Source: Cellulomonas shaoxiangyii (GTDB taxonomy: Bacteria > Actinomycetota > Actinomycetes > Actinomycetales > Cellulomonadaceae). From it: 64,000 bases of DNA. The stretch covers positions 2,046,001 to 2,110,000 of the forward strand of contig NZ_CP039291.1 in NCBI RefSeq assembly GCF_004798685.1. Reading direction: 5' to 3'. Position 1 is the stretch's first letter; each line of letters starts with the position of its first letter. The notes under the pieces were generated by a model, which was not told the origin of the DNA, did no database searches, and saw only the letters and a program-made list of their open reading frames with translations. The position numbers and the translations under genes are program-made. Below, piece by piece: positions 42,411-51,590 of the stretch.

Positions 42411-45400
42411 TCACGTCGGCGTCCGCACCGTCGCGGGCTGCTCGACCACGTCGGGCGCGAGGTCGCTGACGAGCAGCACGAGCGTCTGGTTGATGCGGTC
42501 GAGACGCCGCAGGACCGCCAGCCCGTGGCTGGTCGGGGGTGCCGTCGGGTCGTAGCCGTCCGCGAGGCCGATGTCCTGGTGGACCGCCGGCGTCGCGCGG
42601 TGCTCCAGCACCGCGAGCAGGGCGGCGAGGTTCTCCTCCAGGGCTCCGCGCACCGCGGCCCAGTCCTGCGCGCCGAGGTCCTCGTCGCCGCCCGCGACCG
42701 CGTCGAGCGCGCGCACGAGGTACCGGACGTCGTAGGCCATCGACCACACGGCGGTGAGCCGCGCCTCGACGTCCCCGGTCACGAACGTCCCGCCCGACCG
42801 CCGCAGGGGTGCCGCCGTCGCGCTGACGCGCCGCACGTCCTGGTCGACCACGAGCATGCGCTGCTCGAGGGCCGCCGTGGGTACGTTCGTGCTGCCGTCG
42901 AGCCGGGCGAGGACCGCGTCGACCACCACGCGCAGGTCACGCACGAGGCGCGCCAGGTCCGTGTCGACCAGGGCCCGCGAGCGCGTCGGCAGCACCAGGG
43001 CGGCGATGAGGAGCGCCACGCCCGCTCCGACGGCCGTCTCCAGGACGCGCAGCTCGACGGTGGCCGTCGTGAGACGGCCGAGCGACTCGTACACGACCGC
43101 GAAGATCATCATGGTGAAGAACGTCTGCACCGCGGTGGACACCGGGCGGAAGTACGTGGCGCCGAAGACGCCGACGGCCAGCAGCGGGACCATGACCGCC
43201 GGGTCGCTCCCGGTGGCGATCGCCACGCCGAACCCGACGAGCGCGCCCAGCACGGTACCGAGGACGCGCTCGCTGCCACGCACGAACGTCTCCCCGTCGG
43301 AGCCGCCCAGCGCCTGGTAGGACGCGAGCATCGCCCAGTACTGGTGGGTCGGGGACAACGCGTCCCCGAGGACGAGCCCGGTCCCGACGGCGAGGGCCGC
43401 CTGCACCGTGCGCCGCGTCGACGGGCGCAGCCGGCCGCCGCCCGCCTCGACCGCGGGGGCGGGCGGCGGCAGCTCGTCGGCGGCGCCGGACGCGTCGCCG
43501 GCCTCGACGGCCGCGCCCGTGCCGCCGGCCACGCCGCCGGACGCGGGGTCCGACCCGGCGTCCGACCCGACGCGGTCGAGGGCGGCGAGCGCGGCCGCCA
43601 GCTCGCTCGTCGCCCGGTGCACGGCGCGCGCCGCCTGGGGCCACTCGTCGGGCGTCGGCTCGGCCCGCCACGTCACGGCGTCGCCCTGCGCGACCGCCAC
43701 CCGCAGCCGCTCCACCGTCCCGGCGAGCCGGCCCCGCAGCTCGAGCGAGACCGTCGTGCCCGTCAGCGCGCGCGCCGCGGTCACGAGGTGCACCTCGGCG
43801 AGGTGCGCGCTGAACAGGTGCAGGCGCAGCTCTCCCGCCTCGCGCGGGTCCACGCCCGAGGGCTGCTCGCCGCCGCCCAGCCGGCCTGCGAGGAACGCGC
43901 TGCCGCGGTTGAGCCGGCGCTGGTCGACCGCCACGCGGCGGCGGACGCCGGCGTCCCAGCTCCCGCGCGACACGGCGTCGACGAGCACGTCCAGGGAGCT
44001 CGCGACCTCGCGACGGAACGCCGCGAGCCCCGCGTGCAGCACCCGGTCGGGCCGGTCGGGCAGGACGACGGCGACGAACAGGTACGCCCAGGCGACCCCG
44101 AGGACTGCTCCCGCGAGGTACAGCACCACGTCGGCCACCTGCATGCGCATGAGGAGCGCGAAGTAGCACGCCATGAACACGGCGGTGCCCAGGCGTGCCC
44201 ACCGCGCGCCGAACCGCCCCGACCAGGCCCCCGCTGCGGCGACGGCGACCGCCAGCACCCCCGTCCACACGTGCGAGCGGCCCGCGTACGCCGCGAGCAC
44301 GACCACGGCGACGACCGGCGCCAGCGTGACCAGGGCGGCACGGGCGCGGGCGGGCGCCGTCGGGCCGCTCACGGCGCCGGACGCGAGCATGCCGACGAAC
44401 CCGCCGAAGATCGCCGGGCGGAGCAGGTCGTCCGGGGCGGCGCCCGTGGCGCGCACGACGACGTAGGTGGTGAGGCCCGCGGCGACGGCGGTCAGCAGCG
44501 CACGCGCGGCCGAGCGCAGCCGGGCGTAGCCGGGGTCGGACAGCGACACGTGCTCCTCGAGCCACCGGCGCGCGAGTCCCGCAGGATGCGTCGCGCGCGC
44601 GTCCCCGGCCGCCGGCGAGGGGTCGGTGAGGTAGCCCTCGACGTTCCCCAGCGCGACCGGGTCCGCGTCGTCGAGCAGCGAGACGGGCACGTCGGAGACG
44701 ATGACGGGCTGGTAGTCGAGGTCGCGGCCGACCCCGAGCGTGATCTCCTCGGCGCGGTGCGCGAACGGCAGCCACCGCGTGTACCGGCGGTAGGCGTCGT
44801 CGAGGTCCGCGAGGGGGTCCGCGCCCGCGAGCGGCGCCAGCTGGTGCTCGGTCTGCAGGAAGCGCGCGACCCAGGCGTCGCGCTCGCCGGCGCGCGCGGT
44901 GCCGCGCGCGAGCCGCGCGAACCTGGCGGGGTCCACGGGGTCCGGCGTCGCCAGGCTCGTGCTCCACCCGGCCGTGTCCTGCAGGTACTGGCCGAACTCC
45001 AGGTACTGGAAGGTGAGGGTCTCGAGCGTGGGGAGCGTCGACGCGGGGTGCCCCGACGGCAGGCCCCAGCGCAGGGCAGCCAGGGTGCCGCCGATCATGC
45101 GCAGCGCGTAGGGCAGCGCGAACCGGTCGCGGCCGCTCTGGAAGTAGTAGGCGGCGTGGTTCAGCCGCACCCCGTCGGTGTAGGACGAGAAGGCGTCGGC
45201 GACCGCGTCGAGGTGCCCGTCGAGGCCGACCGGCTCGCCGTCGCGCAGGTAGGGCCGCAGCGTCGCCACGGGCGAGCCGGCACCGCGCTCGGCGGTGACG
45301 AACCGCGTGCACAGGGCGTTCAGGTCGGCGATCACCGAGTACACGCCCAGCAGGAACGTGAGGATCAGGGAGATCAGGACGACCCCGGTGAGCGACTCCG

Positions 45401-45818
45401 CGATGCTCAGGAAGCGCAGCACGTCCGTCTCCGCGGTGAGCGACGAGCCCCCGACGGTCGCGAGCTGGGCGGCGCTGAAGTAGAGCGCGCTGAACAGGTC
45501 GAGCGACGCGCCGGTCCCGCTGACGGAGAACGCGGTGGACGTCATGAGCCCGTAGTAGACGAGGCCGTACCCGAGGATCGTGCCGAACAGCCACATCAGC
45601 ACGATCGAGACGATCTGCAGGCCCGTGACCTGCCGCAGCGCCAGCGGGCGGCGGCGGCGGGGCAGACGCCGCGTCACCGACCGCAGCGCGCGCCACTGCA
45701 GGCGCGCCAGGCGTCCCGCGAGGTAGCCGGACTCGTCGTAGTTCAGCGCGGTGAGGAAGACGTCGAGGAGCGTGGCGGCGAGGACCAGCACGCCCAGCAC
45801 CCACCAGATGGTTCCCAC
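42411..45818 (-). CDS. Two-helix pore-loop domain fused to a FUSC-family membrane module
   Basis: 1135 residues from GTG 45818 (GGAGGGGAGGGG upstream). N-terminal ~160 residues: membrane helix, basic loop (RRLPRRRRPLALRQ), helix, then FSALYFSAAQLATVGGSSLTAETDVLRFLSIAESLTGVVLISLILTFLLGVYSVIADLN. This resembles the pore loop and inner helix of two-TM potassium channels, except that the filter reads TVGGSS where TVGYGD is usual. A cytoplasmic region (~160-400) follows, then two blocks of about six helices each (~430-590 and ~790-930), each like the FUSC/aromatic-acid-exporter fold, and a soluble C-terminus. Substrate unknown. Confidence 0.8.
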   Translation of the reverse strand: MGTIWWVLGVLVLAATLLDVFLTALNYDESGYLAGRLARLQWRALRSVTRRLPRRRRPLALRQVTGLQIVSIVLMWLFGTILGYGLVYYGLMTSTAFSVSGTGASLDLFSALYFSAAQLATVGGSSLTAETDVLRFLSIAESLTGVVLISLILTFLLGVYSVIADLNALCTRFVTAERGAGSPVATLRPYLRDGEPVGLDGHLDAVADAFSSYTDGVRLNHAAYYFQSGRDRFALPYALRMIGGTLAALRWGLPSGHPASTLPTLETLTFQYLEFGQYLQDTAGWSTSLATPDPVDPARFARLARGTARAGERDAWVARFLQTEHQLAPLAGADPLADLDDAYRRYTRWLPFAHRAEEITLGVGRDLDYQPVIVSDVPVSLLDDADPVALGNVEGYLTDPSPAAGDARATHPAGLARRWLEEHVSLSDPGYARLRSAARALLTAVAAGLTTYVVVRATGAAPDDLLRPAIFGGFVGMLASGAVSGPTAPARARAALVTLAPVVAVVVLAAYAGRSHVWTGVLAVAVAAAGAWSGRFGARWARLGTAVFMACYFALLMRMQVADVVLYLAGAVLGVAWAYLFVAVVLPDRPDRVLHAGLAAFRREVASSLDVLVDAVSRGSWDAGVRRRVAVDQRRLNRGSAFLAGRLGGGEQPSGVDPREAGELRLHLFSAHLAEVHLVTAARALTGTTVSLELRGRLAGTVERLRVAVAQGDAVTWRAEPTPDEWPQAARAVHRATSELAAALAALDRVGSDAGSDPASGGVAGGTGAAVEAGDASGAADELPPPAPAVEAGGGRLRPSTRRTVQAALAVGTGLVLGDALSPTHQYWAMLASYQALGGSDGETFVRGSERVLGTVLGALVGFGVAIATGSDPAVMVPLLAVGVFGATYFRPVSTAVQTFFTMMIFAVVYESLGRLTTATVELRVLETAVGAGVALLIAALVLPTRSRALVDTDLARLVRDLRVVVDAVLARLDGSTNVPTAALEQRMLVVDQDVRRVSATAAPLRRSGGTFVTGDVEARLTAVWSMAYDVRYLVRALDAVAGGDEDLGAQDWAAVRGALEENLAALLAVLEHRATPAVHQDIGLADGYDPTAPPTSHGLAVLRRLDRINQTLVLLVSDLAPDVVEQPATVRTPT

Positions 45819-45889
45819 CGGGGCCCCTCCCCTCCTCGTCCCGACCTGTCCGTGCCCGGCGCCGCCGGGGCCCGGCTACGGCTCGCGCG

Positions 45890-47983
45890 TCACAGGACCA
45901 GCTCCGGCTGCAGACCGGCCGGCGTCCACGTCCGCTGCCGGCGGGCCGCCCAGGTGGTCGCGGCCAGCGCCACGACGAAGACCGCGGCGAGGACGGCGGC
46001 GTCGCGCGCGGCGATCGCGAGGCTCCCGCCGTACAGGGTCTGGCGCAGGCCCTCGACCGTGTACGACATGGGCAGCAGGCGGTGCAGCGACAGCAGCGGC
46101 TCGGGGATCGTCTGCCACGGGAACGTCCCGCCGGCGGTCACGAGCTGCACGAGCATGAGCACGAGACCGAGGAACTCGCCCACGGCGCCGAACCACACGT
46201 TGAGCGCCTGCAGGATCGCGACGAACGCGGCGGAGGCCAGCAGCAGCAGCAGGATCGTCGCGACGCCGTAGACGGGTGCGATGTCGAGGGCGTACGTCAC
46301 CAGCAGGTACATCAGGGCGACCTGCCCCGCCCCCAGCAGCACGCCGGGCAGCCATCCCCCGACGGCCGTCTGCCACGCCGAGCCCCCGGCCGCGAGCGCC
46401 CGGCGGGACAGGGGCTGGACGAGCAGGAACAGGACGTAGCCGCCGATCCACGTGGCCAGCGACATGAAGAACGGGGCCAGGCCGGCACCGTAGCTGCCGG
46501 CCCTCGCGAGCTGGTCCTCGGCGACGCGCACGGGGTCGCCGATCGTGCGCGCCGTGGCACGCGCGGTCTCCTCGTCGGGGTCGGGGATCGCGCCGAGGCC
46601 CTCCTGCAACCTGTCGCGCAGCTCGGTGACGCCGCCCTGCAGCTCGGTCGTGCCGTCCCGGACGGTCTGCGTGCCGGTCGCGAGCTCCTCGGCCCCGGAG
46701 GACACCTCGGCCGTGCCCGTGCGCAGCGCGCGCAGGTCCCCGACGAGCGTGTCCGCGGCGCCGTCCAGCGCGGCGGTCCCCGCGGCGAGCTGGTCCGCGC
46801 CCGACGCGGCCGCCGCGATGCCGCTGGTGAGCGCCGGCGTCGCGTCCGCGAGCTCGGCGGCGCCGCCCGCGACCTCGGCGGCGCCCGCGCTGAGCTGGTC
46901 GAGGCGCCCGGACGCGTCCCCGAGCGCCGTGCTCAGGGCGTCGGCGGCCTGCGTCGCGTCCGCGGCCAGCGTCGTGATCGCGTCCGCCTCCGGCTGGCTG
47001 AGCCGCCCCTCGGCCACGAGCGCGGCCAGCTGTGCCGCGAGCGCCGCGCGGCCGGTCTGCGCCCGGGCGGTCACGTCGCGGACCGTCGTCACGGCCTCCC
47101 GCGCGACCGTCGCGACCTCCGCGGTGCCCGCGGCGACCTGCTGCGCACCGGTGGCGAGCTCGCGCGTCTGCGCGGGCAGCGCGCGGGTCCGCTCGTGCAG
47201 GGTGTCGAGCCCGCGGGACAGCGTGGCGGCGCCCGACGCGAGCCGGGCGGACGCCGCCGGCAGCTCCTCGGCACCGGCGGCCAGCTCGGCCGCTCCCTCG
47301 GCGGCCTGCAGCGCACCGGTGGCCAGCCGCCCGGCGCCCTGTGCGAGGTCGGCCGTCCCCGACGACAGCCGGTCGACGCCGTCGACGAGCTGCGTGGCGC
47401 CCTGCACGCCCTCCCCGAGCTCGGTGTGGATGGAGCCGAACCCCTGCAGGAACCTGTCGGCCGCCTGCGTGCCGACCTGGACCGCGATCGCGTCGCGGAC
47501 GTCGTCGACGACGGTGTCGGCGATCGTCGTGGCGAGGTAGTTGTTGGCGTCGTTGGTGACCAGCGTCAGGCTCGCCTGCCGCGGCCGGAACTCGCCCGAG
47601 GAGACCAGGTCGGCCGAGAAGGTGCGGCCGACCAGCAGCGCCGCGTCGTACCGCCCGGACCGCACGCCGTCCTCGGCGTCCCGCTGCGAGGTCTGCACCC
47701 AGCGGAAGCCGGCGTCCCCGTCGAGCAGGCGGCGCGCGACCTGCTCGCCGTAGTCGACCCGCCGCGTCGTGCCGTCGGCGGCGTCGGTCGTCGTCGCACC
47801 CTCGTCGCTCACCACCAGTGCGGCCGGCACCTCGTGCAGGCGCCCGTAGGGGTCCTCGTTCGCGAACAGGTAGAGGCCCGAGTACAGCGACGGGATCACC
47901 ACGAGGGCCAGCAGCGCGAGCCGCGGCAGCGTGCCCGCCGCCAGCCGCCGCAGCTCGGACGCCGCGAGCCGGACGGCGATCAC
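45890..47983 (-). CDS. YhgE/Pip-family membrane protein
   Basis: 697 residues from GTG 47983 (GGGAGG upstream; overlaps the previous stop). One N-terminal membrane helix (LPRLALLALVVIPSLYSGLYLFANEDPYGRL, typical YhgE start), a long extracellular region (~35-470) with repeated units such as LAQGAGRLATGALQAAEGAAELAAGAEEL that predict a fibrous coiled coil, then five or six C-terminal helices of the ABC-2 type (LAPFFMSLATWIGGYVLFLLVQPLSRRAL ... LLPMSYTVEGLRQTLYGG). The family includes phage-infection protein Pip and partners of type VII-like secretion. Its mate is the degenerate ABC-like protein upstream. Confidence 0.88.
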   Translation of the reverse strand: MIAVRLAASELRRLAAGTLPRLALLALVVIPSLYSGLYLFANEDPYGRLHEVPAALVVSDEGATTTDAADGTTRRVDYGEQVARRLLDGDAGFRWVQTSQRDAEDGVRSGRYDAALLVGRTFSADLVSSGEFRPRQASLTLVTNDANNYLATTIADTVVDDVRDAIAVQVGTQAADRFLQGFGSIHTELGEGVQGATQLVDGVDRLSSGTADLAQGAGRLATGALQAAEGAAELAAGAEELPAASARLASGAATLSRGLDTLHERTRALPAQTRELATGAQQVAAGTAEVATVAREAVTTVRDVTARAQTGRAALAAQLAALVAEGRLSQPEADAITTLAADATQAADALSTALGDASGRLDQLSAGAAEVAGGAAELADATPALTSGIAAAASGADQLAAGTAALDGAADTLVGDLRALRTGTAEVSSGAEELATGTQTVRDGTTELQGGVTELRDRLQEGLGAIPDPDEETARATARTIGDPVRVAEDQLARAGSYGAGLAPFFMSLATWIGGYVLFLLVQPLSRRALAAGGSAWQTAVGGWLPGVLLGAGQVALMYLLVTYALDIAPVYGVATILLLLLASAAFVAILQALNVWFGAVGEFLGLVLMLVQLVTAGGTFPWQTIPEPLLSLHRLLPMSYTVEGLRQTLYGGSLAIAARDAAVLAAVFVVALAATTWAARRQRTWTPAGLQPELVL

Positions 47984-48870
47984 GAGGCCTCCCGGCTGCC
48001 GGTCCGCGGCCCGTCCGTGCCCGCCGTGAGCTCGACCAGCGGCACCTCGTCCGCGCCCCCGCGCAGGGCCTCGACCGGCCTCGAGCGTGGGGCGACGCCG
48101 CCGCGGGCGGGGGGCAGCGTGGCGCCCAGGTCCCGCGCGGAGGACCGGTTGCTCTGCACGAGCACGCCGTACCCGCGGTGCGCGAACGCCTGCGCGAGGG
48201 CCCACCACGCGGCGGGGTCGCCGCCGTGGCGGTCGGGCAGGCTCAGCACGAGGAAGCGCACGCCGGGGCGCTCGGCCGCCAGGGACGCCAGCAGCGCGGT
48301 GCGCACGGGGCCCGGCAGGTCGTCCATCCGGTCGGCACGGTGGTCCCAGAGCTGGTGCGCCTCGAGCCAGCGACGGACCGCGGTGCGCCCCGACGCCGCG
48401 CGTGCCAGCGCCAGGTCCTCCGCCACGACGGTGGCGGTCGTCAGGGTGTCGTCCGGCTCGGACACCCCCGGCAGGTCCACGACCGCCGTGACCGCGCGCA
48501 GCGCCTCGGGCGACGTCGTGGCGGAGCCGTCGGACGCCGTGAGCGTCACCGTGCCCGTGTGGGGCGCCAGCCGGCCGGTCGCGACGAGCGCCAGGGCCGT
48601 GTGCCCCTGCCCCGGCTCGCCCGCCAGCAGCACGCACTCCCCCGACACCAGGGTGAAGCGGTCCACGTCGAGCATCGCCGCACGCCGCCCCTGGACGTGC
48701 ACGTCGGTCATCGTGATGCGCAGCGGACCGGGCGTGCGCCAGGCCGGGTCCGCGGCGGCGGACCCGCCGTGCCGACGCCCGGGCACGACCGGTGCCGACG
48801 CCCGCGCCTGCACCGCCCGTCGGGGTCCGCCGGCCTCGGCGCGGCTCGTCGAGGCCTCCCCCGGCGTCAT
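47980..48870 (-). CDS. Degenerate ABC ATPase-like protein paired with YhgE/Pip
   Basis: 296 residues from ATG 48870, overlapping the urea channel stop (ATGA). LRITMTDVHVQGRRAAMLDVDRFTLVSGECVLLAGEPGQGHTALALVATGRLAPHTGTVTL is aligned by eye with an ABC ATPase start, but Walker A is GEPGQGHT with His in place of the essential Lys. The signature position reads DDLPGPVRTALLASLA instead of LSGGQ, the Walker B region reads FLVLSLPDRH with no Asp-Glu pair, and the H-loop is missing. It is therefore unlikely to hydrolyse ATP. The first ~50 residues are basic and Ala-rich. It probably works with the YhgE-like protein encoded next. Confidence 0.72.
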   Translation of the reverse strand: MTPGEASTSRAEAGGPRRAVQARASAPVVPGRRHGGSAAADPAWRTPGPLRITMTDVHVQGRRAAMLDVDRFTLVSGECVLLAGEPGQGHTALALVATGRLAPHTGTVTLTASDGSATTSPEALRAVTAVVDLPGVSEPDDTLTTATVVAEDLALARAASGRTAVRRWLEAHQLWDHRADRMDDLPGPVRTALLASLAAERPGVRFLVLSLPDRHGGDPAAWWALAQAFAHRGYGVLVQSNRSSARDLGATLPPARGGVAPRSRPVEALRGGADEVPLVELTAGTDGPRTGSREAS

Positions 48871-49811
48871 GCCGTTCCCGCCGGCTCCGGTCGCCGCAGG
48901 GCCGGGACCGCCGTCGCGACGACCAGCAGTGCCCACGTCGTGAGGATGTAGGGCCAGGTGTAGTGCGGTGCGTCCGTCGCGTCGTTGAGCGCGAGCGTCA
49001 CGACGGCCGTGATCGCCGTGCCCAGGACGGCGTACAGCCACGACGCGACGCTGCTGCGCAGGAACACGACCGACAGCGCGATCGCCGTCAGCACGCCCGA
49101 GTAGCCGGCCAGGCCCTCGCCGAGGTCCGCCTGCGACCAGCCCAGGGCGAGCGCGCACAGGCTCCCGACGACGCTGCCGAGGACGGCCGCGAGGCCCACC
49201 TTCCACGACGCCACGAACAGGCCGAGGAGGATCAGCGCGCCCGCCCACACGCTGCTGACGAGCACGACCTCCGACACGTTCGTCAGCAGCGAGCGCACGA
49301 AGGTCGCCACGGCCCCGTCGGTGGTGTGCACGGCTGGCGAGCGCACCTGCAGGGGCGCGGTCGTGGCGTGCATGACGCCGGCGACGAGGCAGAACGGCGC
49401 CGTCGTGGCGGGCAGCGCGAACCGGGCGAGCGGGCGCGAGCCGAACAGCCGGACGAACGCGAGCGTCACCGGCGCACACAGCACGCCGCCGACGAGGGCG
49501 ATGAGGTACGCCCACCCCTGCCCACCGAGCGAGACGTACACGGCGGCGCCGACGAGCGCACCGCAGAAGCCCTGCATCCCGTCGCGCACGTCGGTGGCGC
49601 CCAGCAGGGCACCGGCGACGGTCGACGCCACGGCGCCGATCGCGACGAGCAGCGCCATGCGCCAGTCGGCCACGACGAACGCCGCGAGGATCAGCAGGCC
49701 GGTCCAGGTGTTGCGCTGGAAGAAGATCTGCGACAGCCCCCGCGCGAGCGACGGGCCCTGGAGGGCGGGGCCGAGCCGTGCGGAGGACGGGTCGCCGTGG
49801 GTCGTGGTCAC
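48867..49811 (-). CDS. Urea channel/transporter, UT family
   Basis: 314 residues from GTG 49811 (AGGAG upstream). About ten membrane helices with internal repetition typical of UT proteins: GLSQIFFQRNTWTGLLILAAFVVADWRMALLVAIGAVASTVAGALLGATDVRDGMQGFCGALVGAAVYVSLG in the first half and EVVLVSSVWAGALILLGLFVASWKVGLAAVLGSVVGSLCALALG ... GEGLAGYSGVLTAIALSVVFL in the second. It would let urea in for the urease encoded directly upstream (49 bp after ureD). The match to the family is by pattern of helices and the paired GxxGFC/GLAGYSG motifs. Confidence 0.85.
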   Translation of the reverse strand: MTTTHGDPSSARLGPALQGPSLARGLSQIFFQRNTWTGLLILAAFVVADWRMALLVAIGAVASTVAGALLGATDVRDGMQGFCGALVGAAVYVSLGGQGWAYLIALVGGVLCAPVTLAFVRLFGSRPLARFALPATTAPFCLVAGVMHATTAPLQVRSPAVHTTDGAVATFVRSLLTNVSEVVLVSSVWAGALILLGLFVASWKVGLAAVLGSVVGSLCALALGWSQADLGEGLAGYSGVLTAIALSVVFLRSSVASWLYAVLGTAITAVVTLALNDATDAPHYTWPYILTTWALLVVATAVPALRRPEPAGTA

Positions 49812-49860
49812 CGGGGTCTCCTGACGTCGGGCGTGCACGGCGGCCGCGGGGCCGCACGGT

Positions 49861-50916
49861 TCAGGTCCTGCGCAGCACGGGGGCCGGCGTGCCCGTCAGA
49901 CGCAGGCGGAGCGCCTGCCACGCCAGCCGCAGGGCGTGCGCGACCGGCGGGGTCGTCGCGCCGAGGACGCGCAGCCACGCACCGGCCTCGCCGGGGAGCA
50001 CGCTGACGCCGAGCACCACACCCGGCACGGTCCCGTCCAGCTCGGCGTGCAGCAGGTCCGCGAGCTCGGCCGCGGGCGCCAGCGGCGTGACGACCACGAG
50101 CGTCGCCAGGACGTCGTGGCCGTGCAGCACCGCGAGCCCGCCCGTCGCCCCGTCGTCGGGGACGAGGCGCACGCGGTCGACCGCCACGGGGGTGCCGTCG
50201 GGCCGGCGCACCTCGAGGTCCGCGGCCAGGACGGCGTACCGGTTCCGCTCCTGCCGCGCGAGCCGGCCCGCGACGACGGTGTCGGCGACGAGCAGCGTGC
50301 CGGACGGGGCGACGGCCGCCCGCGTGCGCTGGTACAGCCGGGCGTCGCGGAACAGGATGAGCGGCTCGGGCAGGTACTCGACGTAGGCGTCGTCGCCCAC
50401 GTCGACGTCGACCTGCGCCACCGCGTAGTCGTGCTCCATCCGCAGGGCGCGCGTCGACGCCGTGGTCGTGACGTGGCCGCTCGACCCGGGACCGAACACC
50501 AGGTGGGTCCGCAGCCGGTCGCCCTGCAGGATGCCCGCCCCGGTCGAGATCAGCTGCGTGTACGGCATGTCGGGGCGCAGCGGGTCGTAGTACAGGGGGC
50601 GCATGATCTGCAGCGGCGCCTTCTGGTAGTGGTGCACGAGCTCGGTACCGTGCACGGTCCGGGCGTAGCCCAGCTCCAGCACGCCGACCTTCGCCGGGCT
50701 CCCGACCGGGAGCGTGTCCGGCGTGCCGCTGTACCGCGCGACCTGGTCCGGCACCCGGTCCGGCTCGTAGTACGCGGGCTGGAGCCGGTGGCCGCCGTAG
50801 GGCGCGGGCGGTCCCGCGCCCGCGTCGGCGGGCACGCCGCCGTCCGGCCGGGTGCCCACCGCGTCCTGCCGCGGGGGCACCTGCTCGGCCGGCCGGGCGG
50901 CGACGTCGGCGCTCAC
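49861..50916 (-). CDS. ureD: Urease accessory protein UreD
   Basis: 351 residues from GTG 50916 (GTGA overlap with ureG). The first ~65 residues are a Pro/Gly/Ala-rich extension; the UreD core starts near VGVLELGYARTVHGTELVHHYQKAPLQIMRPLYYDP, with GAGILQGDRLRTHLVFGPGSSGHVTTTASTRALRM and EYLPEPLILFRDARLYQRTRAAV. It is the scaffold that joins UreF and UreG on apo-urease during nickel insertion. Confidence 0.94.
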   Translation of the reverse strand: MSADVAARPAEQVPPRQDAVGTRPDGGVPADAGAGPPAPYGGHRLQPAYYEPDRVPDQVARYSGTPDTLPVGSPAKVGVLELGYARTVHGTELVHHYQKAPLQIMRPLYYDPLRPDMPYTQLISTGAGILQGDRLRTHLVFGPGSSGHVTTTASTRALRMEHDYAVAQVDVDVGDDAYVEYLPEPLILFRDARLYQRTRAAVAPSGTLLVADTVVAGRLARQERNRYAVLAADLEVRRPDGTPVAVDRVRLVPDDGATGGLAVLHGHDVLATLVVVTPLAPAAELADLLHAELDGTVPGVVLGVSVLPGEAGAWLRVLGATTPPVAHALRLAWQALRLRLTGTPAPVLRRT

Positions 50917-51548
50917 GGGACCAGCGCGCCCGTGCGCTCGCCCCACAGCGTCAGGATCCGGTCCTGGAGCTCGTCGACCCCCTCCCCCGTGAGGGAGTTG
51001 GTCAGCACCACCGGCTTGTCGTCGCGCACCCGCAGCGCGTCCGACCACATGACGTCGATGTTCGTGCGCACGTACTGCGCGATGTCGATCTTGTTGATGA
51101 CGAGGATGTCGGAGTCCGTGATGCCCGGGCCCCGCTTGCGCGGCATCTTCTCGCCCTCGGACGTGTCGAGCACGAAGATGAACACGTCCACGAGCGCCGG
51201 CGAGAACGTCAGCGTCAGGTTGTCCCCGCCGGACTCGTACAGCAGCGTGTCGACGTCGGGGAAGCGGTCGAGCAGCTCCGCCCCGGCGGCCAGGTTCATC
51301 GTCGGGTCGTCCCGCACCGCGGTGTGCGGGCACGCCCCGGTCTCGACCCCGACGACCCGCTCCGGGTCGAGCACGCCGGCGAGCTCGCGGCGCACGTGGC
51401 GCGCGTCCTCCTGCGTGTAGATGTCGTTGGTGATCACCGCGGGCCGCCGCCCGATGGCGATCAGCCGCGGCACGAGCGCCTCGGTGAGGGCCGTCTTGCC
51501 CGACCCCACCGGTCCGCCGATACCGACCCTGAGCACGTTCTCGGCCAT
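50913..51548 (-). CDS. ureG: Urease accessory GTPase UreG
   Basis: 211 residues. P-loop VGIGGPVGSGKTALTEAL, the nickel-binding Cys-Pro-His in ETGACPHTAVRDDP, YESGGDNLTLTFSPAL and the G4-like motif LVINKIDIAQYV are all present. GTP hydrolysis drives nickel delivery to the urease active site. There is no His-rich N-terminal stretch, so storage or capture of nickel must come from another protein. Confidence 0.97.
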   Translation of the reverse strand: MAENVLRVGIGGPVGSGKTALTEALVPRLIAIGRRPAVITNDIYTQEDARHVRRELAGVLDPERVVGVETGACPHTAVRDDPTMNLAAGAELLDRFPDVDTLLYESGGDNLTLTFSPALVDVFIFVLDTSEGEKMPRKRGPGITDSDILVINKIDIAQYVRTNIDVMWSDALRVRDDKPVVLTNSLTGEGVDELQDRILTLWGERTGALVP

Positions 51549-51590
51549 CGTTCCCCCTCGTCCCCGCGGCGCTGCGCCGCGGCGTTGCGT

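Noticed and set aside
42321..46271. 1316-codon open frame on the plus strand opposite the FUSC gene
   Set aside because: Antisense shadow produced by very high GC; composition (Arg, His, Gln, Asp repeats) has no protein-like hydrophobic pattern.
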